In this document: in pieces, positions 11,353 to 26,300 of the stretch
Layout of the letters: the number at the start of each line of letters is the position of its first letter
Numbering within the stretch: the first letter of the stretch is position 1
Source: Enoplolaimus lenunculus
Taxonomy: Eukaryota > Nematoda > Enoplea > Enoplida > Thoracostomopsidae
NCBI GenBank assembly: GCA_030248215.1
Contig: JASANG010003576.1
Coordinates: forward strand, 104,239-168,238
Direction of reading: 5' to 3'
DNA: 64,000 nucleotides
Notes under the pieces: model-generated
Seen by the model: the letters and a program-made list of their open reading frames with translations, nothing else
What the model was told of the DNA's origin: nothing
Database searches by the model: none
Made by a program: the position numbers and the translations under genes

Positions 11353-14300
11353 ATGGCATCTAATGGCCACAAAGAGGATTCGTCTGCATGTAGCAGCAGT
11401 AATTTTATGGGCAAAGACGATGTGGATCTGCCGAATTTGCTGGACTTCGAAAAAGAAATGCTGATCGAATGCTTCAATCAAAATATTTTGCTGATTTACG
11501 CAAGGTTGTGTTCGATGTGCTTAAATAAGTATATGTGTCGTAGCCCAAGCAGTAATTCAGCCGAAATCCGAATTGAACTAGCCCAATTACGAAATAGTTA
11601 CGACTTGGGCTAGCCCAATAACGAAATAATTGCGAGTTTGGCTAGCCCACGGCGTAATTCTTTTTGTGCTATAGCGTAATTCATTCTCTGCTTAAAGCCC
11701 ACGCCTGGTGATTGTTTACTACCTCAATGACATACTCAAATACGATTAGCTGACCCGAATATTGTCTTCAGATGGGTTAAGTGCCTAGTCGCTACGTGTT
11801 GGCTACCGAGCGGTTTATTTTACTATGCTATAAACAACCGGAAAACGCACAGTTTATATTATATATATTTATATATATATATAAATATATATATTTGTAC
11901 TTATATTTATATATATGTATATATTATATATATTTACATATATCCTTGACAATCACCGAAAATAAACCATCCAACGCAGATTTCACATTTGTGGAGTGGA
12001 TAATGAAAATCTGAAATACAGAAGATTTAGTGATACATATGTTCAATTAAGGTTATTTCAGCAATTACAGCAAAAAAAGATAACTACAATGATTTTTTTC
12101 GGTGGCATATAATTTTCACTTCCCGGTTTCGTTAATTTTTTCAAGTTTTGGATCCGGTAACTTGTATATACGTAATTCCGATTACACCCTGTTATATATG
12201 AGACTATTTGCAACAGGTTTATTGATTTTCTTGGTGCCAATATATAGAGCAAAACATCATGTCTTACGTTTACATTCAGCTGTGTATTTTACGTATCTTT
12301 GACTTAGGTAAGCTTAGTTTCAGGGGACTTGGTATCGAACGGTTTCTTTTGTGCGTGCTCAGAATGTTTAACGATCCCAATCATTTAGTTCTGGTGCTGA
12401 ATACCTTGGTGAAGGATCAAGTACGAGTTATTTAAACTCTTTATTGAGATTATAGGCAATGCATGTCGCGACTAGATTGGCAAGCCAAGACCTGACCACT
12501 GACCAGACCCAGGGACGTAGCCAAAACTTTTCTTAGCTTGAAATTAACAAGTCCAACTTGAAAATTTCAGAACAAATTATATTCTTCCAACATAAAATGT
12601 GTATTTGTGATTTACCACGAAACTGTAGGTATTGCTGTTTTTGCATCTTTGAATGTCGGAATAGGTATCGATTGATTTTATGCAGGAATAGCGGCCGAGA
12701 CACAAATTCTGTTACGACCCTTTTATATTATGTTTTATGCATTGGTTCGAGTTTCATTATTTCACCAAATGGTATTTTCAAAACGCCAAATACTGAGCAC
12801 TGATGTCTATAATGTAGCGTCCAGCCTTTACATTGAATAGGCCACCTACACTTTCCTTGACTTATTCACTGTGAACCTTGGATGTCATGATTGTTTTAAA
12901 TGACTTAAGGCTTGAGCTTTCTGGTCAGTATTTTAGCGTAGTTTTAGTTTATTACTTTGGGCAGTCACGAGCGGCGGGTTTATAAGACAGTGTGGAAGTA
13001 TCATGGATTAATCTTGCGTGCACGAGATTTACAATATTTGTAAAAACTGTATGCAACCATACTTAGATTTGTAACATGCGGGAACACGAACAAAGGCGTT
13101 CGAAGACTTAGTCGAGCGTTTGATTACGTTAGTTTTTTACCTGCGTCTATGTGTACAGCATAACATTATTTCATTTGCTTTGGTATCTATTTTAAGGATT
13201 ACCTGATTGAACAAATGTTGCTGCAGTCAGAAGAGACTACTACTTTGCCAAAAATAGTGAATAACGACACATCTACCAATGATAGGCGAGTTTTATTTTA
13301 TGTTTTCTCATTGATGTTTTTTTTGTTTAACGTTGGAAGTGGTGAGGCGGTTCTAACGTTGTGAGAAACGAAAGGAAAACTAGGTATATAATATATTCGC
13401 TAATCAGAAAAGCTCGTTTTCTTGCCGGAGTGGTTGTTGAAAAGGGTGTAGTTATCAAAGTACATTAAGTACATTACTATTCTGTGTAGTTTTTCTAAAA
13501 ATTTCACTCTACTTAACTGTTAATAAATTTCGTGTAGAATTCGTCAAACCCTATGTTGCATCAAGTCTAGTGACTTGATCTCTAATGTGAAATATTCGCA
13601 AGTCATGCAAATTGGTTACTGGAAGATTCGGTGAAAACAAATTTGGAACGGCAAAATGTTCCATTCCCGTTTTAAAACTTAAATTCAACTTACACTACAA
13701 GAGTGGGATAAAGTGACGTCGGCTACTTTTTGAAAATATCTTGGTGCTAGCAGATCGGCACGGTTCCTGCGATTTCGCTGAATCAGAATTCATTGCGACT
13801 TTACGTTGATAAATATATGTAGGAGTATGACGTGCCGACGTATAGCTAGCCGAATGTTCCACAGACGATAAAAACGTGAATGAATTCATTGAAATACATT
13901 TGAGGTCCATAACCGCAGATTAGAAAACACTTCCAAAACTGTTTAGCCTGCTCTAACTCAATGTCAAAAACACAAACTGGTGTTCCCGAACCTTGTTGGA
14001 TTCAGTTTTTTTTTAAAACAAATCTGATGTTGAACCTTCAATTTTTGCCACTATGGTGTATATAACAAAAGCGATGAGAACCGATATAAGTCGTTGTCGT
14101 TATGAAACTTAACAGAACTACAGGCCATGGATTAGACCCTCGGTCTCGGCAAATCTCGGTATTCGGCAGGTATAGGTCACGGTTTTGAGTCTCGGTGGTT
14201 AGGAACCGAGACCAGAAGTCGAAGATTCAGCGACTCTATGACTGTTAAAGTAAGTATGATGACTGATGAATAAACTTTTTATGAGAAATTATGAAATTTC

Positions 14301-17300
14301 ATACGCAATAATTACGAGCAAATATTCTGAAAAACACAAAAAATACTACAAAAGCATCAGAAATAATATATTTTGAGAATTTTATTTTTTTTCGGAGATG
14401 AGCAAAAATTGACCGAGACCGAGACTTTTTTGGAGTGTCTCGGCAGTCAGGTCTCGGTTTTTAACCGAGACCACCCGTAACTGCTGCAGTCAAATTTTGC
14501 ACATAATTGCAAATAATACAGGTTATGAATGATGTATAATTACGATGTTGATTCCGATTATATCTGCAATCGGAACTGGATTTGAGTAAGAATTGTAATC
14601 AGAATCGTAATTTCGTTTGCACCCTGTTTGGCGGATTGAGGAACAGAAAAAATCGAACTATATACTTTTGTTCATTAATAACATTCAACGTTCTACTGCA
14701 CCTCAATAGTTCAACTTGATGTTATATTATGGACACCAAAAATTGGATATTTTATTAATACTTGCACTTAGATTACTTTGTACTCGCATTTACCAATTAT
14801 ACACAATTTTGTTATTTAATTGCAAAAAAGTCACACGGTAAACATCTGCAAGAAGTTACGTAGATTTCGATTTTGCTGCAATGAAATGTGGTGTTTCAGC
14901 TATTTTTTAATGTAGCGATTGTTCAGGCAGTCTGTGTATATGGAAGGAGGCATTCAGTTCGTCACGTCACGAATCCTTGTTTTGGACTTACTAACTCAAA
15001 GGCTCCCTACATCTCTGGTTTCGGGCGTTGTTTTGTGGAATGCTCACAGGTAAGTGGTACTTGTGCTGTTTAAAACAATATTGTCACATATTTGCATTAC
15101 TTAGTATGCAGTAGAGTTTTTAGTGTTGTTTGATAGGTATTGAATCGTCTTGATCACGCTTGAATTTCGTGTGCCATTATCTTTTGAATTTTAAATTTGG
15201 AATTTTTATGGTATTTTGAAAATGTTAACAAAATGTTTGTGCAATATTGTTTTTGGCACATTTCAGGATAATTGACTCGTTTCAAGAAGCATTCATTTTA
15301 AAATTATTTCGCCAACAAAACAAGGTAATATTTTCTAATGTGGAATTGTTTTGATCGATTTAAGAGTTGCGGTCTGACGACACTGTTTTAGTTTGGCTGC
15401 TGTTTTTATGATCATGAAAATATTACACTTTGTGGTATCATTCTATGACAATAAATTGCTTGTTGTTATTATCGGACTATTAACAGTTTAGGGTCTCTAG
15501 AGCAGAGTTTTTTGTGCATTTTACGTGCATTTGCACACCTTTGCTTGAAAATGCGCACAGATTTTTGAAAATGCCCATCGAAATGCACAGTAACTTAAGC
15601 TGAAGCCGAAAATCAGTTATCAGGAAATAAATATACCAAATAACTAATCAGGAAATAAATATACCAAATAACTATAGAAAACGTTCCGACTCACTATGTG
15701 AAATCATATATGTATGTTAGTTTAAGTACCTAACATTTTGTATGTGTGTTGTGACCTAAGAACTAGAAACCGGTCATGCAAAGTCGCCATATATAAAAAG
15801 CAAAAAATGCACAAGTGAATTCCTAAATGCGCAGTTCAGTTTGAAAATGCACATATGTTTGCACACGTCGTATATTTTGAAAAAATCTGCTCTAGAGATA
15901 CTATATGTTGGTTATTTTATTATCATTGTATTGAGTTCTATCACTGAAATATATCATAAAATTCAAGAACAAATGGTTTTGTATTATTGTTTCACGATAA
16001 CCTATTGTTTTTGCAGAATGGTTTTATCCTTGCTTTGTCTGATCAACCGTCTCAATTCACATCAGGATTTATGAAGCTGCAGCGTATTGTGAATACGTTG
16101 ATGGTTAAAAAGATTGTGGTGTGTCCAAGATTTCATGCGACTGTGCAGTTGTCATTGGAGGACCACAAGGTTTTTTATTATATGTTCGTTGTTGCGGCTT
16201 TAGATATATACTGTGAGCAATGCAATGCTTACATATTTCAATAAATTCTCAGAGCCAGATAGCCAAACGAAAAGTAATATCAAAGGTTTTATAATTTTAA
16301 ATTTTTTGGATTAGGTCGAATAAATCCTTGTTACTCCAATTCATTTGGTATCATTTGTTTTAGCCGGAACTTGTAGAAATAGCAGTTCAACTCTCCAGTT
16401 CAATGAAGTTACTTCAAACTGCGCTGTGTGATATTATAAAACTTTGTCTTCGCGAAATTCGACAAGCAAATAAATCGGTAAGAAATTTCCTGGATACGGA
16501 ATGTTATTGTAACTTTACTATTCCTTCCTTTTGCAAGATTATAGCACTGGATCCAGTAGCGCACTTTTAAAGATGCGAAGCGACTGCTTTGATTCAGCCT
16601 AGCAGTCTGGTAAGACACAGCGAATCTGAAAAATCTGTTACTGCTACAAGTCGGAAGGATACTGCTTCACGTGAGATTAGAACATAGGGTTTACAGTGTT
16701 TATATCATGATATTTGCACCGTTCACTTTAACTTTTTTCAACGGTACCACAAAGGGTGGCCAAGTGTTTGCACCTTCTGTGGAACACGCGATGTCCATTG
16801 GCTGTGGAAATTTCCTCAGGTAGCCACCCGCGCATAACATAGGCAACCACAATAGACACACACAACGCAAATATAGTGGTGTTGACAAAAATACGTTTTT
16901 AACCCTTGCGTCTTGTGATCAATAGGCTAGGTTCGGAGATTAGCTGTTTGACTGTATGTTGTAAGACCCTTAACGTTCCCAAAAATCTATTAGTTTTGCT
17001 ATTTCCAGCGGCCCCTATTAGAAAATTTAAAAAACACTGATTTTTTGTCTAATGTTTGACAAAAAAGACATGCGGTGTCGCATAAAGGAAAATCATCGGT
17101 GTCAAGGCCCTGTTCTGGCTCCTTGAGGATGTTTTCAGGATAAATTGTTGGATCCAAGCATCCCAAGGTAACACTTGTGACTTTGGATTGTTCATTGCAG
17201 TTTCGATCAAGCAGTTTGCCGATATACGGCATTGGTTTCTTACGGCGATCATCGTAATAGACCGCAGCAAACCACTGTTCTTTGATAGCGGCCAGATTTG

Positions 17301-20300
17301 ACGCTTCAGGCATGAGCCACGACCAGATGGTTTTGAGATATGCCATAGTCGACTTGACGGTGGGCGGTGGAAATGGAGCTGGTTCGTCCTGATCTTCCGT
17401 TGAGCTTTGCTGATTCAATTCGGAGGCATCAGATTTGTCCGAAACAAAACTGGCACGTTTATCGGAAGACGACGATTTGAAGGGTTTGCGTTTTCGACCA
17501 CTGCGTTTTGGACCAGAAGCTTGGCAGTTTTTTTGCTAGCTTGAGCTAGTTTTTTTTTACTTTTCAGCGCTTCTTTTTGACCTTGGGCTTCAAGAAACTC
17601 GTTGCTTGTAATTATCGTAGCTTTGGATTCGCCTCCAGGTATTGGATTCCTAGCCCCAGGCACTGCATGTTTGGCGGAACCTGGTGTAGCCGATGGCGAG
17701 ACTGGCGAGATTATTTCGGAAAACGAAGGAGTCCCTTGTGCCACTAATTCCCAACGTAGTTCTAGCCGACAACCAGGTGGAATAGGATACGACGGTAGCG
17801 GGGGAATTGTTGCAGTAGATGCTGTTTCTGCTGTTGTTGTTGCTGCTGCAGCAGTTGTTCTTGTTGATGCTGCGGATGTTCTTGTCGATGCTGCGAATGT
17901 TCTTGTTGTTGATGCTGATGCGATTGAGGCTCCAATGGATTTTGATCGTGTTGCTGTTTTCTACGTTAAGTTGAGCATTTGCATCGTCGTCATTTTGCAG
18001 GGCTTCATAGTAATGGACCAACGGCGTTCCGTTTGAATCAAAAGGCTTCCCGCCTCAACCCAGGCATTGTACTGAAGGAACAGATCATTGTTGAATCGGC
18101 TCTCGTCATATTTGCTTTTATCTAATGGACATATGCCAACTTCGCTAAAGCTTCGTTTAATGTTGATATCAGTGACAGCTAAAGGCCATATTGCTGCCAA
18201 CTCGTCGGCGAAGGCAGATTTATTAACAGTTTTTGCGCCGTGCGAATAAGTCGTGATTTCCTGCATTTTTTGATCCCATCGTATTTTCACTGGCCAAAAA
18301 ATACCAGCGTCCAGAGGCTGTATTGTATCTGTAGTAGGTGGAGGCAATCGAAGCAGCGCTACATTGTTTGCCCTGGCGGACTCAATTAGCCTCACTGAAA
18401 CGTGAGAGCTGTGCCAGTCAAAAATAAGCAGCGCAGGATCGTCGCCTTTTGACATCATCCAAGGCAAAATAACTTCTTCAAAACAATCGCAAAATATGGC
18501 CATTGTTATCCAACCTCGCTCGGAGACGGCATATGTGATATTTGTCGCGTCTTCGGTTGATCTCTGCCAACCTTGGTGCATTTTTGTACACCGATGAATC
18601 ACCAATGTAAATAACGAGCTGCCGTCCGCACAAACGGTGGCCAACACGGTTGTGTTGGTTTTTCCGCTGCCCGGGGACACTCGCAAGGTTTTCTCTCCAC
18701 GTATGCCAACCACCATAGATTTTCTGGGATCATGATTAAATGCCGTCTCTTAAGTGTTGAAAATGCGCTCCCGCTGGTCCTTGATCCCCAGCTGATTGAG
18801 GATACTCTATAAATTTTCGGAAGTGAATAAATACTTTATATATACTGGGCTCTCCAAATTGGGGTGCGGCACCGGATGCCCCCAGGATAACTGGGGGAAC
18901 CCCCAGCAAAAGTGCCCCCAGGTCCCGACCGGGGGCCCCCGGCAAATGCCCCCCCGGGTAAATTTATTGTGAATGGAGAGGCCAGCATATATAAGTTTTT
19001 AACAAATACCCCTCACCAACAGGTTCATAAATATATACATGTGCCTTGAAAAATTATAACACTTGCGACATGTGTCTAAAGTGAGCAATTTGTATTTCTG
19101 GTTCAGTAAAATCTGGTGTCTGATAGTACCCTGAGAATATATGTGTGTGTCAGTAAAGAACTTGCCTAACGTGTGAATAAACATTAACAGTAACGATTCA
19201 ACAAGTGAATTTGTGTAATACAAGCAGGTCTTGCCTGAACGAATCAGATTTTTAAGTGCTTCGGCCAGCAGCAGCTCGTTCTCCATTCCGAGAACAGTGT
19301 GTTTGCCGGTGCGGGACGACTTTCGTGGGGAACAAAGGCCTGCCCGAATATCGAGTTCTTTCTTCAAGGTTGTGTTCGATACGCCGGTTTCACGTACAAC
19401 CTGACGATGTGAGGTGCCACCTCCTTTGAGTTGAATTGCTCGGTCAAGGGTTTCTTGGCTATGACCCTAACCCTTTTTGATATAATACTCACCAGACATG
19501 TTGAATATAATATTTTTCAAAGAGTTAAATCGATTAAAATTATATATTTCCAATAAAAAATACGATAAAACCCTAAATTCCGAAATTAAGATAGTTTGAA
19601 TATAGCGTATTTTTATTTGTCTTCATTATGACAAAAAATGCACTGAGAGAAAAAAATACAGCGTATTTTTTTGTCGCATTGAAAATTTTTTGCCCCAAAA
19701 GTGTGACAAAAAATACACTCCAGTCTACCTAACCCCAGGCTATTTTCATCTACCCACCTACTGTCTGCTAGTAACAACCAAGTATATATTGTTTTTAAAC
19801 AAATTGATCAATTTTATATGCTCCGTTTATTTTTATGAGTCATCGAATCATCGGGAAGAACTATGTTACAAAGGGAACTGTGTGGGTAGTTAGCCATTTT
19901 TTTGCCACTGCACTGCAATAGTTATACGCATATAGGCTTGTGCTAAAATATTTTATTTTATTCATTCATACCCCCTTAGTGTGTTTATACCCTTATAATA
20001 CGCTCAAACTCAGTGTTTTGTTTGATTGAAGGTGATGTTTTTTGTCAAAAGGAAGGAGTATTTTTGTCAACGGCACTATATTATACTCGTGCACACTACG
20101 ACTTGCAACTTATTAGAAGCATTCGCAGCCGCGGTATATTAAAGGTCGGCAAATACTGTTGTATTTGTCGCAGTACCAGTGAGTTAAGCCATGGGTTTTG
20201 CGCAACAAGATCCAACGGAATGATGCAAAGCTTGGGAGAGAAATATATAGAACATATTTAAATAAATCTAAAAACTATCGTCTTGGCTGCTGTTTAATTT

Positions 20301-23300
20301 CGTTTCTTACCAATTCGTTTTTAATATTTGTGAAGTACTGTCATAAATTACCATCAAGAGTGTCAGATAAAAACACGAAATGCATTGTTTTTATAGTGGA
20401 ACCATCGAAAACTATTCTCATCATGACAATCATGTTGCGATATGCGTTGTTCACTAATTGTTACGCTCTAAATTTGTTAAGGTTGCTGTACTCATTGTGT
20501 TAGAAATTTAGATTCTTCTGTTTTGCGCACTTTACAGCTTGACTTGGAGGAACTATCAATTGAAAACATGACCGGCACTTGGTTCGATGTGGTGGTGAGA
20601 AGGCATTTGGATCCGGCATGGAACCAGTTATCTCGCAAATCAAGACAAATTGTGTCTGAACTTCATGTACTACGAACACTGCTTTAGTATGTATATAGCA
20701 AGTCAAACTAAATTATAATTTAGGAATAGCTTTAGCGTGTATTCTGTTATATTTTTTGATTAGCTCGATTTCTTTAACTCAAGCCTTTGAAAGTCTTGAC
20801 AAAGTTAGGCTGCTAACACTGTAACTTGGTATCACGTGGTGTTATATCTACGGGTTGCGCTATACTTGACGTCCGGCGCCGTCCGTCACCGTGCGTGGAC
20901 GGCGCCGACCGTGAAAAAAATTACAGCGCAAACCTATTTTTTATGCAAGGATAGTGTGTATAATTTTCATATAGTTAGGCCAAAAGTAATATGTTAACTG
21001 TTATTGGTTAGACAGATTTCTGGTGTGATATGGTGTTGTACCTAATTTTTTGAAGTGTTATGTTCTGCTAATACACAACACTATTGTTTTTGTTCGCAAT
21101 TGTTAACGTAGATAAAGAAAAATAATTTGTTCAAACATTTTTGTTTGTGCATGATTTTAGTTTTTTGGAACAAATGGATAGCTATTCGTTCTATGCGTAT
21201 GTTGCCAGTTTAAAGTAAGCGCTGGGTTTCTTTTGTGGCCTCGTGATCACTGGTAACTTCACAACAAGGTTTTATTTGACTTTTCAAAATAATGATTTAA
21301 ATTCACATTTTTCAAGTATACTAAAAAAATTGAACGCGGAACATGATTTAAGATCGTAAGTTTTAAATAGACTCGTAATTCTTAGATGCGTTAACCTGTT
21401 TCAGGAATTCAGAATCCTTACATGGCAACAATTCTGGTTGGATATTCACTTCTGCTGCAGAAACTTTGTTTAAGGTACTGCGTATTGCGGAATTACTACT
21501 GCATTTACTATATAACTAGACTCAGTTATGGTTCAACATTGTTTTGTGGGTTATATGTTGTATTGTAACTTGATCTGCATGAAGCAACAACAAGACCGCA
21601 GTGATAAATATATTTTGTTCCCACGTGTTGAATATACCGACGAGGATTTCAGTTTTATCTTTTTTTTTGTCTCGAATTCCAATCACAGTGCGACCAAATA
21701 TTAAAATTACTGGAGCCGGATCCAGTGGTTTCTATCCTACTTCTGGTTTATGTTATATCGAACAAATACATTATATCGAAGAAACTTCGGTGTAAGTTAT
21801 TGTTGTGCTGTCGTGACTTGATCTTTTCTGTATAGCTCAGGGATGGACGGTATCGGACTCGATCTCAAAAAGTCTCGGGATTTGGCTGGTGTCGGTCTCG
21901 CTTTACTTGAGTATCGGTGGTTTGCAAATCGAGACCAAAGACGTGAAAAACCGATAAACAATTGCTATTAGCTGAACTAGTTTGAGTTGATGAAAGACGC
22001 AGCAATGTTTTGCTCGTATTTTTGACTAAATGTACATGCGTGAACCACTAAAAATTGGGTACTTGTTTACTTCATTCAACACTAGACTGTTCAACACTAT
22101 GACTGTTCAACAGTATGACTGTATAAAATTACACAACGCAAGCAAAGTGAATGAACGTTTTGCAGGGCTGATCACCAAGTAATGTTTTCATTAATATTTG
22201 CACTGACTGTCGCATATATCCGCTTAAATTCATTTTCATATCTGCACAACTTCTGTTATAGTTGGAATTGGAGATAGTTGGAAGTTTTCAATCTTTGAGT
22301 TTGTGCCACCATTCGTAAGTAAAGTAAAAAATGAAGGACGGCGGCTATTTAGTAATTTAATTTATATGAATTAAACGGTAATTCTGAGCAGATAAAAATA
22401 TTCAACAATTTTGTTGAAAAATCTTTTTATTTTCGGTGGCGGCTAAAAATTGATCGAGACCGAGGCCAAAAGTCGCTCTCGGTAGGGTGGGTAGTTTGAC
22501 AAGCTAGCTGGTTTTTTGTGCACTTTACTGTAAAAATATAAAACATTATATAAACAATTACCTTCCCGGGTTCGATTTTATGGGGGAAAATGGAAGAATC
22601 TCCGTTTTGGTCGTTCCAAGTTCTGGGAGATGACGAAGTCTGGGAGATGACGAAGTCTGTGAGTCAGGACAGCAAAAGGCCTGTAAAGTGTACGTATGGG
22701 TCGACTATGTTTCATAAAACAACATTCGACAGTAGCCGCCAAAGCAAATTAAATTGCTAACGGACAAAGACGAAGATGGATTCTGTAACAATCGCAGTGT
22801 TGCAGTTCAAAACGCACTTTGAAACGTTATGGATGTCTGCTATTTGAAATTAGCGCCGTTTACAATAGACCATAAAAAGACACCAATGTGTCAAGTTGTA
22901 TTTCGCAAAACCTTGGCTATCTCAAAAATCGGTCACACAAGCTTCGTAGCAGTGATCAGGCCGCTAGTGTAGTTGCCGTTATTGATGGATGGCCGGCGTC
23001 GCCACCCATGCGCCTTCAAAACCACCGACGACAGATTGAAAGGGGTGAGACAGTTCATTAGTCATTTCCCAGTGAATGAATCACACTATGGTCGTCAACG
23101 TACTCAACGAAAATACGAACAGGCTGGCTTTAATACTCGGATTCTGTTCAGTGAATAAAAAAAGATGCTACGAATCCTGTTATGTACCAGGTTCTTACAA
23201 TGTCTGATCTAACGAATTTAATATTGGGTTTGAACCTCTGAAAATCGATGCATGTGACGAATGTCACACATTATCAGTTTTATCTGAAGCTATCAAAGAA

Positions 23301-26300
23301 CTGCAGAAGGATAACGAGGAATCTCATTTGGTACGAATAAACTATGCTTGTAATGCCAAATGTGAAATACTGCAATTGCCGTCAGTGACAGTATTGTCGT
23401 CATTGCAACTTTCGACACTGATAAAATTCTGGTAACACCATGTACGCCAGTCTGCAATTGCATTACAAGCGCTAATTGTCTACATATAACTTAACAATTT
23501 GGAATAACAGAACACGTCAAATAACCTGCGTAGTTTGGAACGAAAGTACCGGGCGCAAGGGATCCGCGGAGGTTGTTTCCGCATTGTTTCGGTGGTTTAA
23601 ACCTCTGCCAGACAACGTTTGTCGAATAACCTTGTTTAGTGACACAGCTAATGTTCAGAACCAGAACCAGGCCAACGCCGCAATGTTTCTATATTTTCTA
23701 CAATTCGTAGAAAAGTCGGGTTTGGACTCTGTCGAACACAAGTTTGTGGAAAGTGGAAATTTGCACATGGAATGTGACATGGCATTTGCTATGATTGAAC
23801 GTAAAGTACAGAATAGTCTTGTCAACGTGCCAGAAGATGAGATAGAAATGAGACCAAAAGTATCAGTCTCGGTCTCGTTTTGTACCGAAACCACCTATCC
23901 CTTATTGCTAATGATTTTGATATTGAAATTACCTGCCTGCTAATGTGAACCCTACACAGACACTTTTTGTGTAAAATGCAAACGAAATTTTTGCTTGTAC
24001 TTTTTGTCTAATTATTGAAAAGTCATATTATTGTTTGTAGACAACTGAGGAGAGAGTCAAGTCAGTAAAAGATGTGGCATTAAAAGGTTGGTGTAACAGT
24101 TTGATTTTGCACATCTTTTGGATTTTTGACTAGTATCAAGCATGGGTTTTTTCACGAGTATAATATTTGCCGTAACATCAATGACATAGTACAATCGTAG
24201 AGTATGAGAACGTAGCAGAATTTCACCGGAATTTCTGTTCTAACGGAATCTCCTGCGACAAATTTAATTCCTGTTTGTGTTTATTCATACATGATTTAAA
24301 CACTAACACACGTAGTGTATGTGAAAGACTAGTAATTTGAACTGCGTATTATTTCATCAACTCGTATTTTGATAATGCACTGTCGGATTAAAACAATCTG
24401 GTGCTTGATTTTGTAATATTGATAAAACCTGATGAAATCGATAAAAATTAGCTTAAGGCTTTTTTAGGCTCTGAAACGTCATCATTAATGAAAGCGTTGC
24501 AAGTTCCACCCAAGTGGATTGCTTTAGATACCGTTATTAACGAGATTAAACAAGCTTATTCTCTTATGGTGGCGAACATCGACGAAAGAAATACTTTGAG
24601 TGAAAATGTTTTGATCCTAGCAAAAAATGATAACGTCGCAGGTCAGCTTGAAACGGTAGGTCGAAATATTTTTGAGAGTTTGGTGCGTACTATTGTGATT
24701 TAATTTTCATTCGCTTTGACATTTGAGGCGGATCTATATTAATATTATAACATTCTTGCAAAAAATTTCGGATTTTAATCCGGTGAATACAACATTGTTG
24801 TAGTTTGTTGTCAGTTATCGGATTAGTATGCTGTGATAATACAGTCACGGACTAAGTGCAACCGCGGTCGCGAGCCAAACGCGGTTCGAGTCGCGATCGC
24901 TCGCAGACGCAATGGCGATCGCTCGCAACCGCAATTTAACGTGGACGCAAAGCCGCGATTGCGATCGCAGGTTCGCGTTAAAATCGCGGTTACAGACGCT
25001 GTTGAAATTGCGGTTACAGACGCGGTTACAGACGCGTTACACTAGCGGTTACACACGCGGTTGCAGACGCGGTTACACTTGCGGTTACAGACGCGGTTAA
25101 AATTGCGGTTACAGACGCGGTTACCGACGCGGCTAAAATTGCGGTTACAGCCGTGGTTACGCTAGCTTATTACTCTGCGCAGATTTAAGCAAAACCCAGT
25201 TTTTTGCCGTACAACTAGTCTACGTAAAACAAATATTAATACGCGAATGCCTAACGTACGCCCATTTATGTGTTTTAGCTTTTATTGGAAGGGCATGAAA
25301 AGGTGCTTTTTGATAGCATCATTAGGGCAAAGTTGCTAGGTGATGCGAGTATTGCACCGCCTTTGAAACCGGTAAGTTTTAAGGTGTTTTTAACTACATG
25401 CTCAAAGCTTTTGTTTTTATAAAATGTGTCCAACTAGACGACGAAGCTAGCAGTCTATGATTTTTAATTTACGTTTATAAACTCATGTATGAACTTGCAC
25501 ATTGACTCTGAAACCAGACCTACTAAACCGTATGGTTATGTTTTTCTGTAAATATTATTTCAGTTTACAAAGGTCCATATTTAGTACAAATACTTTATAT
25601 TCTTGTCCAACCAGGTAGATTCGGTCCATTCTAGTTTGTGTTGCAAGTAACATTTCTTCCAGTTCTGTATGTACTGAGTTTAAATTTTATACGCGGGGGT
25701 ATTTACGATGACACATTATACTTCTAACCGAGGTCTAGCGCATATATTGCTAGTTTTTTGTTTTCTTATTGATCTGCTCAAATGTGGTCATGATCAGCGT
25801 TTCGGCCGCTACGAGTGAGCAGGACAGCAGAGAACATGCTTGTATTTCAAAGCTAGTTGAAGCTCAGAAGTCAAAATTAACCTCTACTACAGAAACCGAC
25901 AACAAGCAAACGTTAACACAAATGTTTGTGTCTAATTATTTCGATGTCAAAAATGTAGAAGATGTGCAAAAACCGTCTTGTTCGCAAAAGATTTCCAACG
26001 ATTATGACGTGCCAAGTGAAGGACCAACTACAGAATCGGCAAGTTTATATTAATATTAATGTCGACTCGCAGCAATTGTAGTGAAATATGTAATAAGCGT
26101 TACGGGTTAAGCTTTTAGCAGTCTGTTGGTATGGAAATGGCTGATCCGTTTCACTTATAGTTTGAAATATTTTCAGCATAGATTATGTTTTAGCATGCGA
26201 CAGTTGATGACGCCAGAAAATCAACGTCCGAACCCGTTTTCTGTATAATGCCTGGCAATGACAAATATTTGCTGCTTAGTATGTTGCAAGCCAAAAAGCC

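Noticed and set aside
17602-18036. Ala/Val-rich frame on the + strand
   Set aside because: It is the antisense of the Gln-rich transposase linker (CAG/CAA repeats).
25798-25822. Earlier acceptor (ATCAG at 25797) for XPF exon 14
   Set aside because: A better pyrimidine tract, but it would put the exon out of phase with exon 13; the GAGCAG acceptor before 25823 keeps the frame.
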